Below are positions 50,310 through 59,118 of a stretch of 64,000 nucleotides of DNA, one piece after another; the first letter of the stretch is position 1; each line of letters opens with the position of its first letter. The notes under the pieces were generated by a model that worked only from the letters and a program-made list of their open reading frames with translations, did not search any database and was not told the DNA's origin. The translations under genes and the position numbers were made by a program. This DNA is from Chloroflexota bacterium (lineage in GTDB: Bacteria; Chloroflexota; Anaerolineae; UBA2200; JACIWT01). The stretch lies in the NCBI GenBank assembly GCA_014360825.1, contig JACIWT010000008.1:1-64000 (forward strand), given 5' to 3'.

Positions 50310-52111
50310 CGTCGGCCCTCCTGCGTCACGCTCCGGGTGTTCGGGCCACCCAGGGGTCCGTCACCTAATTGTGACTCGTAGATCTCGCGGTAGATCGGGC
50401 TACTGGCCAGCAACTCCGCATGCCGCCCCACCGCCGCGATGCGCCCCCTATCCAGCACCACGATCTTATCGGCGTTGAGCACCGTGCTGATGCGCTGCGC
50501 CACGATGAAAGTGGTGAACGGCTGCTGTCCGTTCGTTGCCGCTTCCTGTCGCAATGCCGCCAGCGCTGCCTCGATCTTGCTCTCCGTTTCTACATCCACC
50601 GAACTGGTGCTGTCATCCAGGATCAGCACTCTGGGACGCACGAGCAACGCGCGGGCGATGGCAATGCGCTGCTTCTGCCCGCCGGAGAGGTTCACCCCAC
50701 GCTGTCCCACCATCGTGTCGTAGCCCTGGGGGAGACTCATGATGAAGTCGTGCGCCTGCGCCACCTTGGCTGCGGCGATAACTTCCTCATCACTGGCATC
50801 CGGGCGCCCATAGCGGATGTTGTCGCGGATAGTCCCCGTGAACAGCACTGTCTCTTGCATGGCAATGCCCACCTGTCCACGCAGCGCCTTCAGGGGCAGG
50901 TCGCGGGTGTCCATACCATCCACCGTCACCCGCCCGGTCTTGACATCGTAGAAGCGGGGAATCAGATGAATCAGGCTGGACTTGCCCGAACCAGTCGCCC
51001 CCAGGATGGCGATGATCTCGCCGGGCTGGGCTGTCAGGCAGATGTCGCGCAGTACTGCCTCCCCACATTCCTCGCTATCGTAACTGAAGCACACGTCCTC
51101 GAAGGTTACCTGTCCTGTGAGAGCCACTGGTGCCGGGACCGTGGGCGCGTCCCGCACTTCTGGTTCGCTATCTAACACCTCCAAGATGCGCCGCGCTGAG
51201 GCTTCGGCTGCTGAAAGCGGGCCGATCAAGCCGCCCAACATCAGCATTGGGAACATACTGGCCATCAGATAATTGAACGTGGCTACGATCTCGCCCACCG
51301 TGAAGGACCCCACAGCCACGCCCCGGCCCCCAAACCATAGGACCCCGGCGATGCCGAAGTTGATGATCAGGTTCATCGTCGGGAACAAGAAGGCCAGGGT
51401 CTGCATCACCCGGATGCTGGTGTCCATCAAGGACACGTTGGCGCTGTCGAAACGCACGCTCTCGTGCTCCTCGCGCACGAAGGCTTTGACCACTCGCACT
51501 CCGGCCAGGTTCTCTTGTAACACTTGGTTGAGATCATCCAGCCGCTCCTGGACTTGCTGAAACATCGGGCGGGCTTTGCTGATCAGGGACGAGACCAATA
51601 TCAGCACAAAGACCATAAGCACCGCTAACAACGGTACGAGGCGCGGGGTGTTGAGCGCCAGCATCAGGATGCTACCTAACATCCACAGGGGCGCTCGGGT
51701 CAACATACGCAGTCCCATCATCGTCATCATTTGTACCTGCGTCACGTCGCTGGTGGCGCGCACCAGCAGTTGCCCGGTTTGCAGCCGGTCGAGGTTGCCG
51801 AAAGAGAAGGTCTGTACCTTGCGCACGATCGCGCTGCGCAGATCGGCAGCCATGTTCTGCCCCACTCGCACCGAGAGGACAGTGTTGGCGACGGCGAACA
51901 CCGCGCTGAGCAGTGCTACCCCCAGCATCACCAGTGAGAACAGCAAGATGGTGTTCATATCTCTCCTGGCGATGCCCTGGTCAATCACAGTCTGCGTCAG
52001 GCGAGGGATAGCCAAATCCTCCAGGACCACGCCAAACATCAGGAGCATGGCCAGAATCGCATCGCGCCGATATGGGGCAATATAAACCAAAATCCGTCTC
52101 AAAGAACTCAT
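50306..52111 (-). CDS. Heterodimeric ABC exporter half, degenerate ATPase site
   Basis: 601 residues with six membrane helices and a nucleotide domain: Walker A LGATGSGKSSL, signature NLSGGQKQRIAI, Walker B VLILDDSTSSVD. The position after the Walker B Asp is Asp, not Glu, so this half supplies the degenerate site while its normal LSGGQ completes the active site of the partner. It starts at GTGAGGAAGAT-ATG overlapping the MarR stop, so the three genes are translated together. Likely a multidrug or peptide exporter controlled by the MarR protein. Confidence 0.93.
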   Translation of the reverse strand: MSSLRRILVYIAPYRRDAILAMLLMFGVVLEDLAIPRLTQTVIDQGIARRDMNTILLFSLVMLGVALLSAVFAVANTVLSVRVGQNMAADLRSAIVRKVQTFSFGNLDRLQTGQLLVRATSDVTQVQMMTMMGLRMLTRAPLWMLGSILMLALNTPRLVPLLAVLMVFVLILVSSLISKARPMFQQVQERLDDLNQVLQENLAGVRVVKAFVREEHESVRFDSANVSLMDTSIRVMQTLAFLFPTMNLIINFGIAGVLWFGGRGVAVGSFTVGEIVATFNYLMASMFPMLMLGGLIGPLSAAEASARRILEVLDSEPEVRDAPTVPAPVALTGQVTFEDVCFSYDSEECGEAVLRDICLTAQPGEIIAILGATGSGKSSLIHLIPRFYDVKTGRVTVDGMDTRDLPLKALRGQVGIAMQETVLFTGTIRDNIRYGRPDASDEEVIAAAKVAQAHDFIMSLPQGYDTMVGQRGVNLSGGQKQRIAIARALLVRPRVLILDDSTSSVDVETESKIEAALAALRQEAATNGQQPFTTFIVAQRISTVLNADKIVVLDRGRIAAVGRHAELLASSPIYREIYESQLGDGPLGGPNTRSVTQEGRR

Positions 52112-52569
52112 ATCTTCCTCACGTCTATGTTTTCAGTCTCGCGCTCCAGATTGGCGATGATGTGCAGCATGAAACACCGCAGTTGCTCCTGCTCCTGCGG
52201 TGTGAAGCCCTCAAAGGTGCGCTCTTCGAGGGCGCGCCACGCCGCATTGACCGATTCCTTCAGGGCGCGCCCGGCCTCTGTCAGGTACACCCGCATCACC
52301 CGCTGGTCGTGCGGATCGGGCCGCCGCTCGATCAGACCCGCCGCTTCCATCCGCTGCAGCGAGGCGGTCATCGTGGCGGGCCGGACCATTGTGCGCTCCG
52401 CCAGTTCGGATTGCGTCAGCCCTTCTTGCTCCCATAACGCTGCCAGCACAAAGTGCTGCCCGCGGTACAGGCCCAGTTGATCCAGCACGGTGTGGGCGTG
52501 TATGCGGTGCAACTTGATGATCCGCCACAGGAGATGTCCCAGGCCCTCGGCCTCTGTACTCTCAGTCAT
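52108..52569 (-). CDS. MarR-family regulator of the ABC exporter
   Basis: 153 residues from the ATG at 52569. Winged helix: LYRGQHFVLAALWEQEGLTQ, SELAERTMVRPATMTASLQR, MEAAGLIERRPDPHDQRVMR with the DxRxxR-type wing. It starts the operon; an exact 16-bp-arm palindrome covers the promoter 20 bases upstream, so the protein most likely represses itself and the exporter until a ligand (often a phenolic drug) binds. Confidence 0.92.
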   Translation of the reverse strand: MTESTEAEGLGHLLWRIIKLHRIHAHTVLDQLGLYRGQHFVLAALWEQEGLTQSELAERTMVRPATMTASLQRMEAAGLIERRPDPHDQRVMRVYLTEAGRALKESVNAAWRALEERTFEGFTPQEQEQLRCFMLHIIANLERETENIDVRKI

Positions 52570-52587
52570 AAGTCCCCTTTGCCCATA

Positions 52588-52622
52588 ATAATTAGGCATC
52601 TAATATTTAGATGCCTAATTAT
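52588..52622. promoter_or_regulatory. MarR operator
   Basis: A perfect palindrome with 16-bp arms (ATAATTAGGCATCTAA and its complement) around TAT. It overlaps the -10 box and the start of the transcript of marR-exporter. MarR proteins bind dyads of 16-20 bp of the TTAG...CTAA type. Confidence 0.9.
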
Positions 52623-52646
52623 ATGACGGAATCGGATTTTTGTCAA
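52618..52646 (-). promoter_or_regulatory. Promoter of the marR-exporter operon
   Basis: TTGACA (52646-52641), 17 bases, TATAAT (52623-52618): an exact consensus sigma-70 promoter read leftward. The -10 lies within the palindrome at 52588-52622, so repression is expected. Confidence 0.92.
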
Positions 52647-52689
52647 ATGCCGCGATTCACAGAGTGTAGTTCGTCTTAGGGGCGACTTT

Positions 52690-52737
52690 AGCCAAGCGCT
52701 GTTCAGCGGCAGTTGCACTGCCGCGCAGTTCAGGGGA
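52690..52737. repeat. Short hairpin island
   Basis: GCGGCAGT-TGC-ACTGCCGC at 52706-52724, with partial copies of GTTCAGC on either side. It lies between the GNAT gene's 3' end and the marR promoter. Nothing else in 52647-52754. Confidence 0.8.
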
Positions 52738-52754
52738 ACCTAAGCATCTCTGTC

Positions 52755-53558
52755 TTATGACATCTGCCACGCTTCGACAACTTCTCTCTGGAAGGCTTCT
52801 CGGTCCAGGACGAAAGACTTGATAGGCCTGGCATTCACCACGCAGCCTTCAAAACCGCCCCGTTTCTCGACCTCCCCTGGTTCTCCGGATCTGCTTATCC
52901 ACCGCACCGGAATCCCCGGGATGATCTCTTTGACCACCTGCGCCGCCTTCACCAGGAAGACATAGGCGAAGGGGCAGAACGAGGGTCCGTAGATAATCAC
53001 GGCTTTGCCCCGGTCCTCACCCTGGGGAATATAGCAGGCCTCTTCCTCCTGACCGGGCGGATAGACAAAGCCCTCTTCCAGGGGATAATACAGGTAGTCA
53101 GGATCCTCACCCACTTGCTGGAAGCCCTTGCCCTTGAAAAACTGGCGTGCGGGATATTGGTCGGGCAGTTCCCCGGGGAAGGTCTTCGTCACCAGGGCCA
53201 AGGCTGGCTGGCCGTCGAACCAGGCCCTGGGTCGCCTCATATCCTCTATCAGATTGGCTAACAACCGTTTCCCAATCCCTTTTCGCCAGTGCTCCTTCTC
53301 ATGAACGAAGATGCAATGGATGTACACGACCCGTTCCTTGGGCACGGGTTTATACTGGATGAGACCCACCGGGGTGGAGCCCACGTAGGCCAACTTGGCG
53401 CACCCTCCCCACATCCGCAGCATCTCCTGCGCCCATTTGCGCTTCTCCTCCCTCCCCTTTGTGAAAGCGGGGTCGGCTATCCTCTCCGGTGGGATGCACA
53501 CTCGACACAGGTCCTCTACGTTCTCGGCAGTCACCTCGCTTATTCTGACCTCTTCCAT
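52755..53558 (-). CDS. GNAT acetyltransferase with YoaP-like C-terminal domain
   Basis: 267 residues. GNAT domain: VYIHCIFVHEKEHWRKGIGK with the acetyl-CoA loop, GIGKRLLANLIEDM, ARQFFKGKGFQQVG. After about residue 180 a thioredoxin-like domain with IIYGPSFCPFAYVF and a late cysteine (GGFEGCVVNARP) follows, the YoaP layout as I recall it. Function of YoaP proteins is not known. CTGAAGGGAGGAGGAG precedes the ATG. A single gene. Confidence 0.8.
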   Translation of the reverse strand: MEEVRISEVTAENVEDLCRVCIPPERIADPAFTKGREEKRKWAQEMLRMWGGCAKLAYVGSTPVGLIQYKPVPKERVVYIHCIFVHEKEHWRKGIGKRLLANLIEDMRRPRAWFDGQPALALVTKTFPGELPDQYPARQFFKGKGFQQVGEDPDYLYYPLEEGFVYPPGQEEEACYIPQGEDRGKAVIIYGPSFCPFAYVFLVKAAQVVKEIIPGIPVRWISRSGEPGEVEKRGGFEGCVVNARPIKSFVLDREAFQREVVEAWQMS

Positions 53559-53597
53559 CTCCTCCTCCCTTCAGTGCATGCGCCATTTCGCACCGTA

Positions 53598-53618
53598 GGA
53601 CAAGATGGCATCTTGTCC
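53598..53618. repeat. Perfect hairpin
   Basis: GGACAAGAT-GGC-ATCTTGTCC, 9-bp arms, between the radical SAM gene and the GNAT gene. Like the hairpin at 33593 it begins with GTAGGACAA, so both share one base word with different middle bases. Confidence 0.8.
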
Positions 53619-53684
53619 CACCCCCAATGCTCGCTTGCGCCAGCAAGGCTCACCATCGAGACGGCTGGCTTTTCTGCGGTTGCA

Positions 53685-54491
53685 TCATCCGCTCACTGCA
53701 ATACCGTATTTCCCGGCCAGCCTTTGTGCCCTGGCTATCAGTGCCTCGTGATAGGGCCAGCGGTTGGCGGCGATATGGTGGTATCCTTCCACCAGGTCTG
53801 GGTAATGGTTCTCCAGCACTCTTCTGACCCTCCCCCAGATCCCGCCGCTGAGTTTCATGCTGTCCACATACACGTAAGAGACGCCCGCCTTGGCCAGTTC
53901 CCCAAACAGGACGTCCATCTGCTCTTCCGTATCCGAAAGCAGGGGCAGGACCGGGCCGTAGAACGCCCAGGTCTTGATCCCCGCCTTCGCCAATTCGCTC
54001 AGGGCTTCCAGGCGTGCCGGGACGGGCGAGGAGCGAGGCTCGAACAGCCGCCGCACCCCGTCATCCGGAGTAGTGATAGTGAAACCCACCTCTACGTCCT
54101 GGAGGCGACGGAGCAGGTCGAGGTCGCGCAATACAAGTGCCGACTTGGTGAGGATGGAGATGGGGAAATCGTATGCGGTGAGCACTTCCAGGCAGGCGCG
54201 GGTGATCTCGTACTTCTTCTCGAGGGGCTGATATGGGTCGGTTACCGTGCCAATGGCGATGTTGCCCCGTTTCGCCCGGCGCATCTGCTTGGCCAGCACC
54301 TCTGGCGCGTTGACCCGTACGTCCACGAAGGTGCCCCACTCTTCCTTGTGGCCAGTGAAGCGCTTCATAAAACTGGCGTAACAGTAAACGCAGCCGTGCG
54401 CACAGCCCACATAAGGGTTGAGGGCGTAGTCCACGCCCTCAATGCCCGACTTGGTGAGGATAGATTTGCAGTGTATTTCTCTGATAATCAT
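53685..54491 (-). CDS. Radical SAM protein of the SplB/COG1533 type
   Basis: 268 residues. The motif YVGCAHGCVYCYA (CxxxCxxC) and later GTVTDPYQPLEKKYEITR fit the DNA-repair photolyase-like COG1533 (SplB) group; the final conserved cysteine of spore photolyase is not seen, so the reaction is uncertain. It overlaps the vapC gene by 4 bases (ATGA) and so is in the vapBC operon. COG1533 proteins often have unknown substrates. Confidence 0.87.
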   Translation of the reverse strand: MIIREIHCKSILTKSGIEGVDYALNPYVGCAHGCVYCYASFMKRFTGHKEEWGTFVDVRVNAPEVLAKQMRRAKRGNIAIGTVTDPYQPLEKKYEITRACLEVLTAYDFPISILTKSALVLRDLDLLRRLQDVEVGFTITTPDDGVRRLFEPRSSPVPARLEALSELAKAGIKTWAFYGPVLPLLSDTEEQMDVLFGELAKAGVSYVYVDSMKLSGGIWGRVRRVLENHYPDLVEGYHHIAANRWPYHEALIARAQRLAGKYGIAVSG

Positions 54492-54937
54492 GGTTTAGCC
54501 TGATCGGCGGTCCCAACCCAGTGAATATGGGGGAATTCATCGCGGACCGCATTGTAAAGTTTCTCGTCGGCCGTCCAGAACTCGGCACCCATCATCTCGG
54601 CCAGAGCCAAGTAGTAGGCGTCGTAGGCAGCGGGGCGGTTCAAGCGAACGGCCAGGTCGAGGGCGCGAAGGGAAAGCCCAGGCGGATCAAGAAGTTCAAT
54701 CGCCAGGGACAGAGCCACCTCCAGGGCACGTCGAGCATCTGGCAAGGACATCGTGCCTCGCATTACTTTGCGCCGCAAGGCTGATGTGGCTTCGCATTGG
54801 AGCAAGGTGGGGGCAATTACCCGAATGCCTCCTTGCATCCACTCAGCCCACAGAGTTAGAGCCCGCTCGCTCTGAGTTTCGGCAGTGACCAAGGCAACAA
54901 CGATGCTGGCGTCAACGCAGACCGGTGATCTCGGCAT
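54488..54937 (-). CDS. vapC: VapC-type PIN toxin
   Basis: 149 residues from the ATG at 54937 (GGAAGAGCGAG upstream). The four acidic residues of the PIN domain are present: VDASIVVALVTAE, LLQCEATSALRRK, YDAYYLALAEMM and FWTADEKLYNAV. It overlaps the antitoxin gene by 26 bases. VapC toxins cut tRNA or rRNA. The next gene in the operon is a radical SAM protein, which is unusual for vapBC. Confidence 0.92.
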   Translation of the reverse strand: MPRSPVCVDASIVVALVTAETQSERALTLWAEWMQGGIRVIAPTLLQCEATSALRRKVMRGTMSLPDARRALEVALSLAIELLDPPGLSLRALDLAVRLNRPAAYDAYYLALAEMMGAEFWTADEKLYNAVRDEFPHIHWVGTADQAKP

Positions 54938-55178
54938 CTCGCTCTTCCCGCATCTGACGGATGTCCTCGACGCCACTGGGCATCTCGCCGTACCTCTGTC
55001 GAAACTCCTCCTGCAAAGCCCGGAGTTGTTCTATGCTCTGCAACCGCCGCCGCTGTTGTATTTCCCGCTCCATGGCCTCGGCGATGACTCGTGAACGCTC
55101 CCCGGCGGGGATGATGCGCTTGATCTCTTCCCAAAGTTCACGGGGGAAAACGAGGGAAACCCGTACTGTATTCGCCAT
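54912..55178 (-). CDS. vapB: Ribbon-helix-helix antitoxin of VapC
   Basis: 88 residues from the ATG at 55178 behind TTGGAGGTATGT. RHH pattern: NTVRVSLVFPRELWEEIKRI, AGERSRVIAEAMEREIQQRR, then a long acidic helix that would bind the toxin. It opens the operon, and an A/T-rich promoter lies just upstream. Confidence 0.85.
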   Translation of the reverse strand: MANTVRVSLVFPRELWEEIKRIIPAGERSRVIAEAMEREIQQRRRLQSIEQLRALQEEFRQRYGEMPSGVEDIRQMREERDAEITGLR

Positions 55179-55212
55179 ACATACCTCCAATACATACAAT
55201 CTATCTATACTT

Positions 55213-55241
55213 ATTATACACCATCATCGCTTTTCCGTCAA
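55213..55241 (-). promoter_or_regulatory. Promoter of the vapBC operon
   Basis: TTGACG (55241-55236), 17 bases, TATAAT (55218-55213), read leftward. Just downstream the leader has GTATAGATAGATTGTATGTATT, a possible antitoxin-binding region with repeated GTAT words. Confidence 0.85.
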
Positions 55242-55334
55242 CCTTTCGCGCTTCCTCAAGACTCGCAGTGCACCACAAGATTTGTGGGTCCGTTGGAGAC
55301 AACTCGGCCCAGAGAATAAGTCCGTCCTTTTCAC

Positions 55335-56660
55335 TTACCTGCGCTTCCTCTTCTCACGTCCCCGGAAGCGCAACACCAGCGGCGTGCCCTCGAACCCCCA
55401 TCGCTCGCGGATGCGGTTCTCCAAGTAGCGCTGGTAGGAGAAGTGCACCAGTCGCGCGTCGTTCACGAAGAAAACGATGGTCGGCGGGTCCACCTCGGGC
55501 TGGGTGGCATAATAGAAAGCCAGGCGTTTGCCCGCCTTCGAGGGCGGGGCGTGGCGGGCGATGGCATCGGCCACCAACTCGTTGAGTTCGCCCGTCGGGA
55601 TGCGCTGAAAGCGTTGTTCGCGCACCCGCAGCGCCGTATCCATCACCTCGCTCACCCGCAGACCCGTCAGCGCCGACACGTACAGAATAGGCACCCAGGG
55701 CATAAAACGGAGTTGCTCGCGAATGCGGGTGGTGAATTCCTCCATCGTGTGGGCTTCTTTCTTGACCGCATCCCACTTGTTCACCACCAACACCAGGCTC
55801 TTGTAATCCTCCAGGATGTAGCCGGCAATGTGGGCGTCTTGGGCGGTGATGCCCTCGATGGCATCTATGAGCAGGAGCACCACATCAGCGCGGTTGATGG
55901 CCTTCAAGGCCCGCAACACGCTGTAGCGCTCCACGCCGCGGTCAATGGCCCCTCGTTTGCGGATGCCCGCCGTGTCCACCAACACCACCGGTTGGCCTTT
56001 CCAGGTGAGGGGGGTATCGAGGGCGTCGCGGGTGGTGCCGGGGATCTCGCTGACGATGGCCCGCTCCTGGCCCAGGATGCGGTTGAGGAGCATGGATTTG
56101 CCCACGTTGGGTCGCCCGACAATGGCAATGCGCACTCCCTCGGGCATCTCCTCCTCGGCTACCTTGGGCAGCGCAGCCACTACTGCATCCAACACCTCGG
56201 CCACGCCGGTACCGTGCAGCGAGGACACAGGGTACACTTCGCCCAGGCCCAGTTCGTAGAACTCCAGGGCGTGGGCGCGGCGCTCGGCGTTGTCGGCCTT
56301 GTTGGCGGCCAGGATGACGGGCTTGCGGGTGCGACGCAGCACGCCGGCGATGTCGTGGTCGGCGGGGACCAGGCCGTCCAGTACGTCGGTGATGAAGATA
56401 ATGGCGTCGGCCTCGGCGATGGCCACCTCGGCCTGAGCGCGCACCTGGGCGGTCAGGTCGTCCGCCTCGCCGAGCACCAACCCGCCAGTGTCAATGAGGG
56501 TGAAGGTGAGGCCGTTCCACTCCGTATCGCCGTACAGCCGGTCTCGAGTGGTGCCCGGCACATCCTCGACGATGGCCAGGCGTTGGCCGATGGCGCGGTT
56601 GAAAAAAGTGGATTTGCCAACGTTGGGTCGCCCCACGATGGCCACAAGGGGCTTGCTCAC
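55335..56660 (-). CDS. der: GTPase Der (EngA)
   Basis: 441 residues with two tandem GTPase domains and a KH-like end. G1 motifs GRPNVGKSTFF and GRPNVGKSMLL, G3 DTGG and DTAGIRKRG, G4 NKAD and NKWD. The C-terminal domain ends with FEGTPLVLRFRGREKRKRR. Der acts in 50S ribosome assembly and is essential in most bacteria. A GTG start behind AAAGGTGTTCT is likely. It is 120 bases downstream of cdaR on the same strand. Confidence 0.97.
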   Translation of the reverse strand: MSKPLVAIVGRPNVGKSTFFNRAIGQRLAIVEDVPGTTRDRLYGDTEWNGLTFTLIDTGGLVLGEADDLTAQVRAQAEVAIAEADAIIFITDVLDGLVPADHDIAGVLRRTRKPVILAANKADNAERRAHALEFYELGLGEVYPVSSLHGTGVAEVLDAVVAALPKVAEEEMPEGVRIAIVGRPNVGKSMLLNRILGQERAIVSEIPGTTRDALDTPLTWKGQPVVLVDTAGIRKRGAIDRGVERYSVLRALKAINRADVVLLLIDAIEGITAQDAHIAGYILEDYKSLVLVVNKWDAVKKEAHTMEEFTTRIREQLRFMPWVPILYVSALTGLRVSEVMDTALRVREQRFQRIPTGELNELVADAIARHAPPSKAGKRLAFYYATQPEVDPPTIVFFVNDARLVHFSYQRYLENRIRERWGFEGTPLVLRFRGREKRKRR

Positions 56661-56689
56661 AGAACACCTTTCACTGCCTGGCTAAGCAT

Positions 56690-56757
56690 TGTTAGGACGG
56701 CTTTCCATAGCCGCCCGTAAGGGACAGGTATGGAACCCTGCCCCTACACCTATGCCC
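56690..56757. repeat. Hairpin island
   Basis: GGACGGCTTTCCATAGCCG-CCC and GGGACAGGTATGGAACCCTG-CCCCTAC, variants of the GGGGCAGGTATGGAAACCTGCCCC word of the 27 and 30.8 kb islands. Fills the gap between cdaR and der. Confidence 0.75.
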
Positions 56758-56783
56758 ATCGCCTTTCACTGCCAATGGCATGC

Positions 56784-58007
56784 TTAGCGCACCGTGATCT
56801 GAACCTCGACCGTTTCGGGGACAACGCTCTTCACTGCCAAACCTAACCCTTCGGTCAGGCGAACGGTGGGTTTCACCTGATGCGTCCCCACGCCCAAGCG
56901 GGCCAGATCTACCACCACTTGCACGTCCTCGTCCTTCAGTTTCTGCAACACTGGCAGGGGACCGGAAAGGATGATGTCCACGGTTTCGGGAGAGATGGTG
57001 GCTTTGTAGCCGGAGCGCAAACCCTGGATGACGATAGTGCGTCGCACGGTCTGCCCGCCCAGGCTGGCCTGGATAGAGACGCGCACCTGCACACCCTCGC
57101 TCACTCCTTCGCCCAGCACCAGCACTCCCTCCGGCAGGGCGAGTGGCACGCGCTGCACCACATCCTCATCGGCTCCGGAGACATCAATTGGCTGGGTATC
57201 CAGCACCCCGGGGAGTTTCCCGATCACATCGGGATTGCCGAACACCGTAACCGCCGACGGTTCCACCGTGATGCTGCTCACCCAATAGCCTGGGGCTGGC
57301 GTACCCGTCAGCACCACCCGCACTGTCAAAGTCCGGTATCCCAACTGCTCCTCGATGGGCACCGTCACCATTACCGAAGTCGGATTCACCGCCAGACCGT
57401 TGATGACATTGCCATCACGGTCCAGCAAGATCACCTTTGCACTGGTGTGGACTGTGGTCCGAGCCCCGCGCAGCGAGACGTCCGCCACCGCTTCGGCTAC
57501 CCCGTCCACCAATGAAGCCGCACCACTTACTGTGACTTCGGTGGGCGACACCTCCGGCAACTTGGAGATGTAGCCCAGGGGTACGCTCTCCTCATCCAGT
57601 ACCCGGGCCCGCACCCTCAACTTACGTTGACCCTGTCGCTCCAGGCTGAATTGCGCCGTCTTGGGTTTGTAATCCTGGATGCGCACCTGCCGCTCGTCAC
57701 AACGGACGACGATGGGCACCTCGTGTGTCCCAGGGCCCAGGCCAGCCATATCCAATGTGGCGTGGAACCGGTCCACAGTGAGCGTCGTCCACATCCTATC
57801 CGGGGCCAGGATAGTAACTTTCACCGTGGCCGGGATCTCGCCCGCAGCCACTAGGTCTTCGCTCTTGTTCAGCACCTCCACCGGGATGGGCGGGCCGAAC
57901 TCCCCTGCTCGCGGTTGGTTCTCCAAGAGTGCCCCAACCCACACCACCACCGACAGGACAACGGCAAGGAACATCGAAGGCCAATTTTGTGTCAACCAGC
58001 GCGCCAT
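56784..58007 (-). CDS. cdaR: CdaR-like YbbR-domain protein
   Basis: 407 residues. One N-terminal membrane segment (NWPSMFLAVVLSVVVWVGAL) anchors four YbbR repeats outside the cell (VEVLNKSEDLVAAGEIPATV; GYISKLPEVSPTEVTVSGAA; YWVSSITVEPSAVTVFGNPD; GYKATISPETVDIILSGPLP). CdaR regulates CdaA and sits next to it in Firmicutes and here. The ATG follows CGAGGGTAGCG and lies 2 bases from the end of cdaA. Confidence 0.93.
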   Translation of the reverse strand: MARWLTQNWPSMFLAVVLSVVVWVGALLENQPRAGEFGPPIPVEVLNKSEDLVAAGEIPATVKVTILAPDRMWTTLTVDRFHATLDMAGLGPGTHEVPIVVRCDERQVRIQDYKPKTAQFSLERQGQRKLRVRARVLDEESVPLGYISKLPEVSPTEVTVSGAASLVDGVAEAVADVSLRGARTTVHTSAKVILLDRDGNVINGLAVNPTSVMVTVPIEEQLGYRTLTVRVVLTGTPAPGYWVSSITVEPSAVTVFGNPDVIGKLPGVLDTQPIDVSGADEDVVQRVPLALPEGVLVLGEGVSEGVQVRVSIQASLGGQTVRRTIVIQGLRSGYKATISPETVDIILSGPLPVLQKLKDEDVQVVVDLARLGVGTHQVKPTVRLTEGLGLAVKSVVPETVEVQITVR

Positions 58008-58009
58008 CG

Positions 58010-58873
58010 CTACCCTCGCAGTTCGCTCTGTTGCCGGCCAACTTCAGAGCGCGCCTCTTTCTTCCACAGAGTCGGCAGCCAGGTGGGAATGGCGCGCTCC
58101 GGCAGTGGGCGGTATTCCTCTTGCAGGAGGCGACGCAGGCGGGCCTCGTCCAGCCGGCGCACCATACGCCCGTTTTTGGCCAGACTGATGATGCCTGTCT
58201 CTTCAGAGACCACCACGGCCAGGGCATCGGTTTGCTCGGTGATGCCGATGGCGGCGCGGTGCCGTGTGCCCAGGTGTTTGTCGGCCAGTTCCATGCTGGT
58301 GAGCGGCAACACACAGGCGGCGGCGACGATGCGGTCCTCGCGGATGATGACCGCACCATCGTGGAGGCTGGTGTTGGGGAAAAAGATGGTGGTCAGCAGA
58401 TCGGCAGAGACCTCGGAGTCCATCTCCACGCCCGTCTCGGCGAAATCCTGGAGGCCAGTGGAGCGCTCCAGGATGATGAGCGCGCCGTGGCGCTGCTCCG
58501 CCAGTTGGCGGCAAGCCCGGGCCACGTGGGCGATGACCCGGCTGGCGGTGGCCTCGCGCACGCGCAGGTCCACCAGCCCGCCCGCGCGCCCCAGCCGTTC
58601 CAGTGCCCGGCGCAATTCCGGCTGGAAGACGACGATGATGCCCACCATCAGTGCGCCCGCCGCCTGGCGGAAGAGCCAGCGCAAGGCAGGCAGGTCGAGG
58701 AAATTGGAGAGGATCACCACCAAGACGATGAGCACCACTGCCCCTCGCGCCAACTGCACTGCCTGGGTGCCCTCGATGAGTTTGAGGACGACGAAGAAAA
58801 TGATCGAGACCAGCAGGATGTCAACGACCGCTTTGATATCGAATTGGGCGACGATCCACAGTAATTGTTCCAT
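58010..58873 (-). CDS. cdaA: Diadenylate cyclase CdaA
   Basis: 287 residues from the ATG at 58873. Three N-terminal membrane segments (AVVDILLVSIIFFVVLKLIE; GAVVLIVLVVILSNFL; AAGALMVGIIVVFQPELRRA) precede the DAC domain with LHDGAVIIREDRI (DGA) and GTRHRAAIGITEQTDALAV (RHR). The enzyme joins two ATP to c-di-AMP, which controls potassium and osmolyte balance in many bacteria. With cdaR it makes the classic cdaA-cdaR unit. A POLLUX-type channel and a glucosylglycerate gene elsewhere in the window fit osmotic control. Confidence 0.94.
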   Translation of the reverse strand: MEQLLWIVAQFDIKAVVDILLVSIIFFVVLKLIEGTQAVQLARGAVVLIVLVVILSNFLDLPALRWLFRQAAGALMVGIIVVFQPELRRALERLGRAGGLVDLRVREATASRVIAHVARACRQLAEQRHGALIILERSTGLQDFAETGVEMDSEVSADLLTTIFFPNTSLHDGAVIIREDRIVAAACVLPLTSMELADKHLGTRHRAAIGITEQTDALAVVVSEETGIISLAKNGRMVRRLDEARLRRLLQEEYRPLPERAIPTWLPTLWKKEARSEVGRQQSELRG

Positions 58874-58934
58874 CCCACTCACTCATTGCAAGACGCCAAG
58901 CAACCCTTTCTGGTTCCCAATCCCGCCGCTGAAT

Positions 58935-59030
58935 TGATGCGGCGGCCACGCCAGCGGATAAATCCGCAGGCTACGGGTTGCAAAGTCGGCTGAAGCCGAC
59001 TGGCAGTCCGCTTCAGCGGGCTTGGCAATG
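58935..59030. repeat. Hairpin island
   Basis: GGCCACGCCAGCGGATAAAT-CCGCAGGC, CTACGGGTTGCAAAGTCGGC-TGAAGCCGACT, and CCGCTTCAGCGG. The words match the islands at 30.6-30.9 kb. It ends before the hicBA promoter. Confidence 0.85.
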
Positions 59031-59051
59031 AATTAGCCCCTTCTTTTGGAC

Positions 59052-59079
59052 TTGACTAACCAATATTTGCTACTATAAT
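59052..59079 (+). promoter_or_regulatory. Promoter of the hicBA operon
   Basis: TTGACT (59052-59057), 16 bases, TATAAT (59074-59079), about 40 bases before hicB. The stretch TGCTATTAGAAGCA just after it is a weak dyad that could be the HicB operator. Confidence 0.85.
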
Positions 59080-59118
59080 GCTATTAGAAGCAGAATCATT
59101 ACCGTGAGGAAAACATTT

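Noticed and set aside
55443-56720. 425-residue frame on the plus strand
   Set aside because: It is the antisense shadow of der, rich in His and Gln as expected from a reversed GTPase gene.
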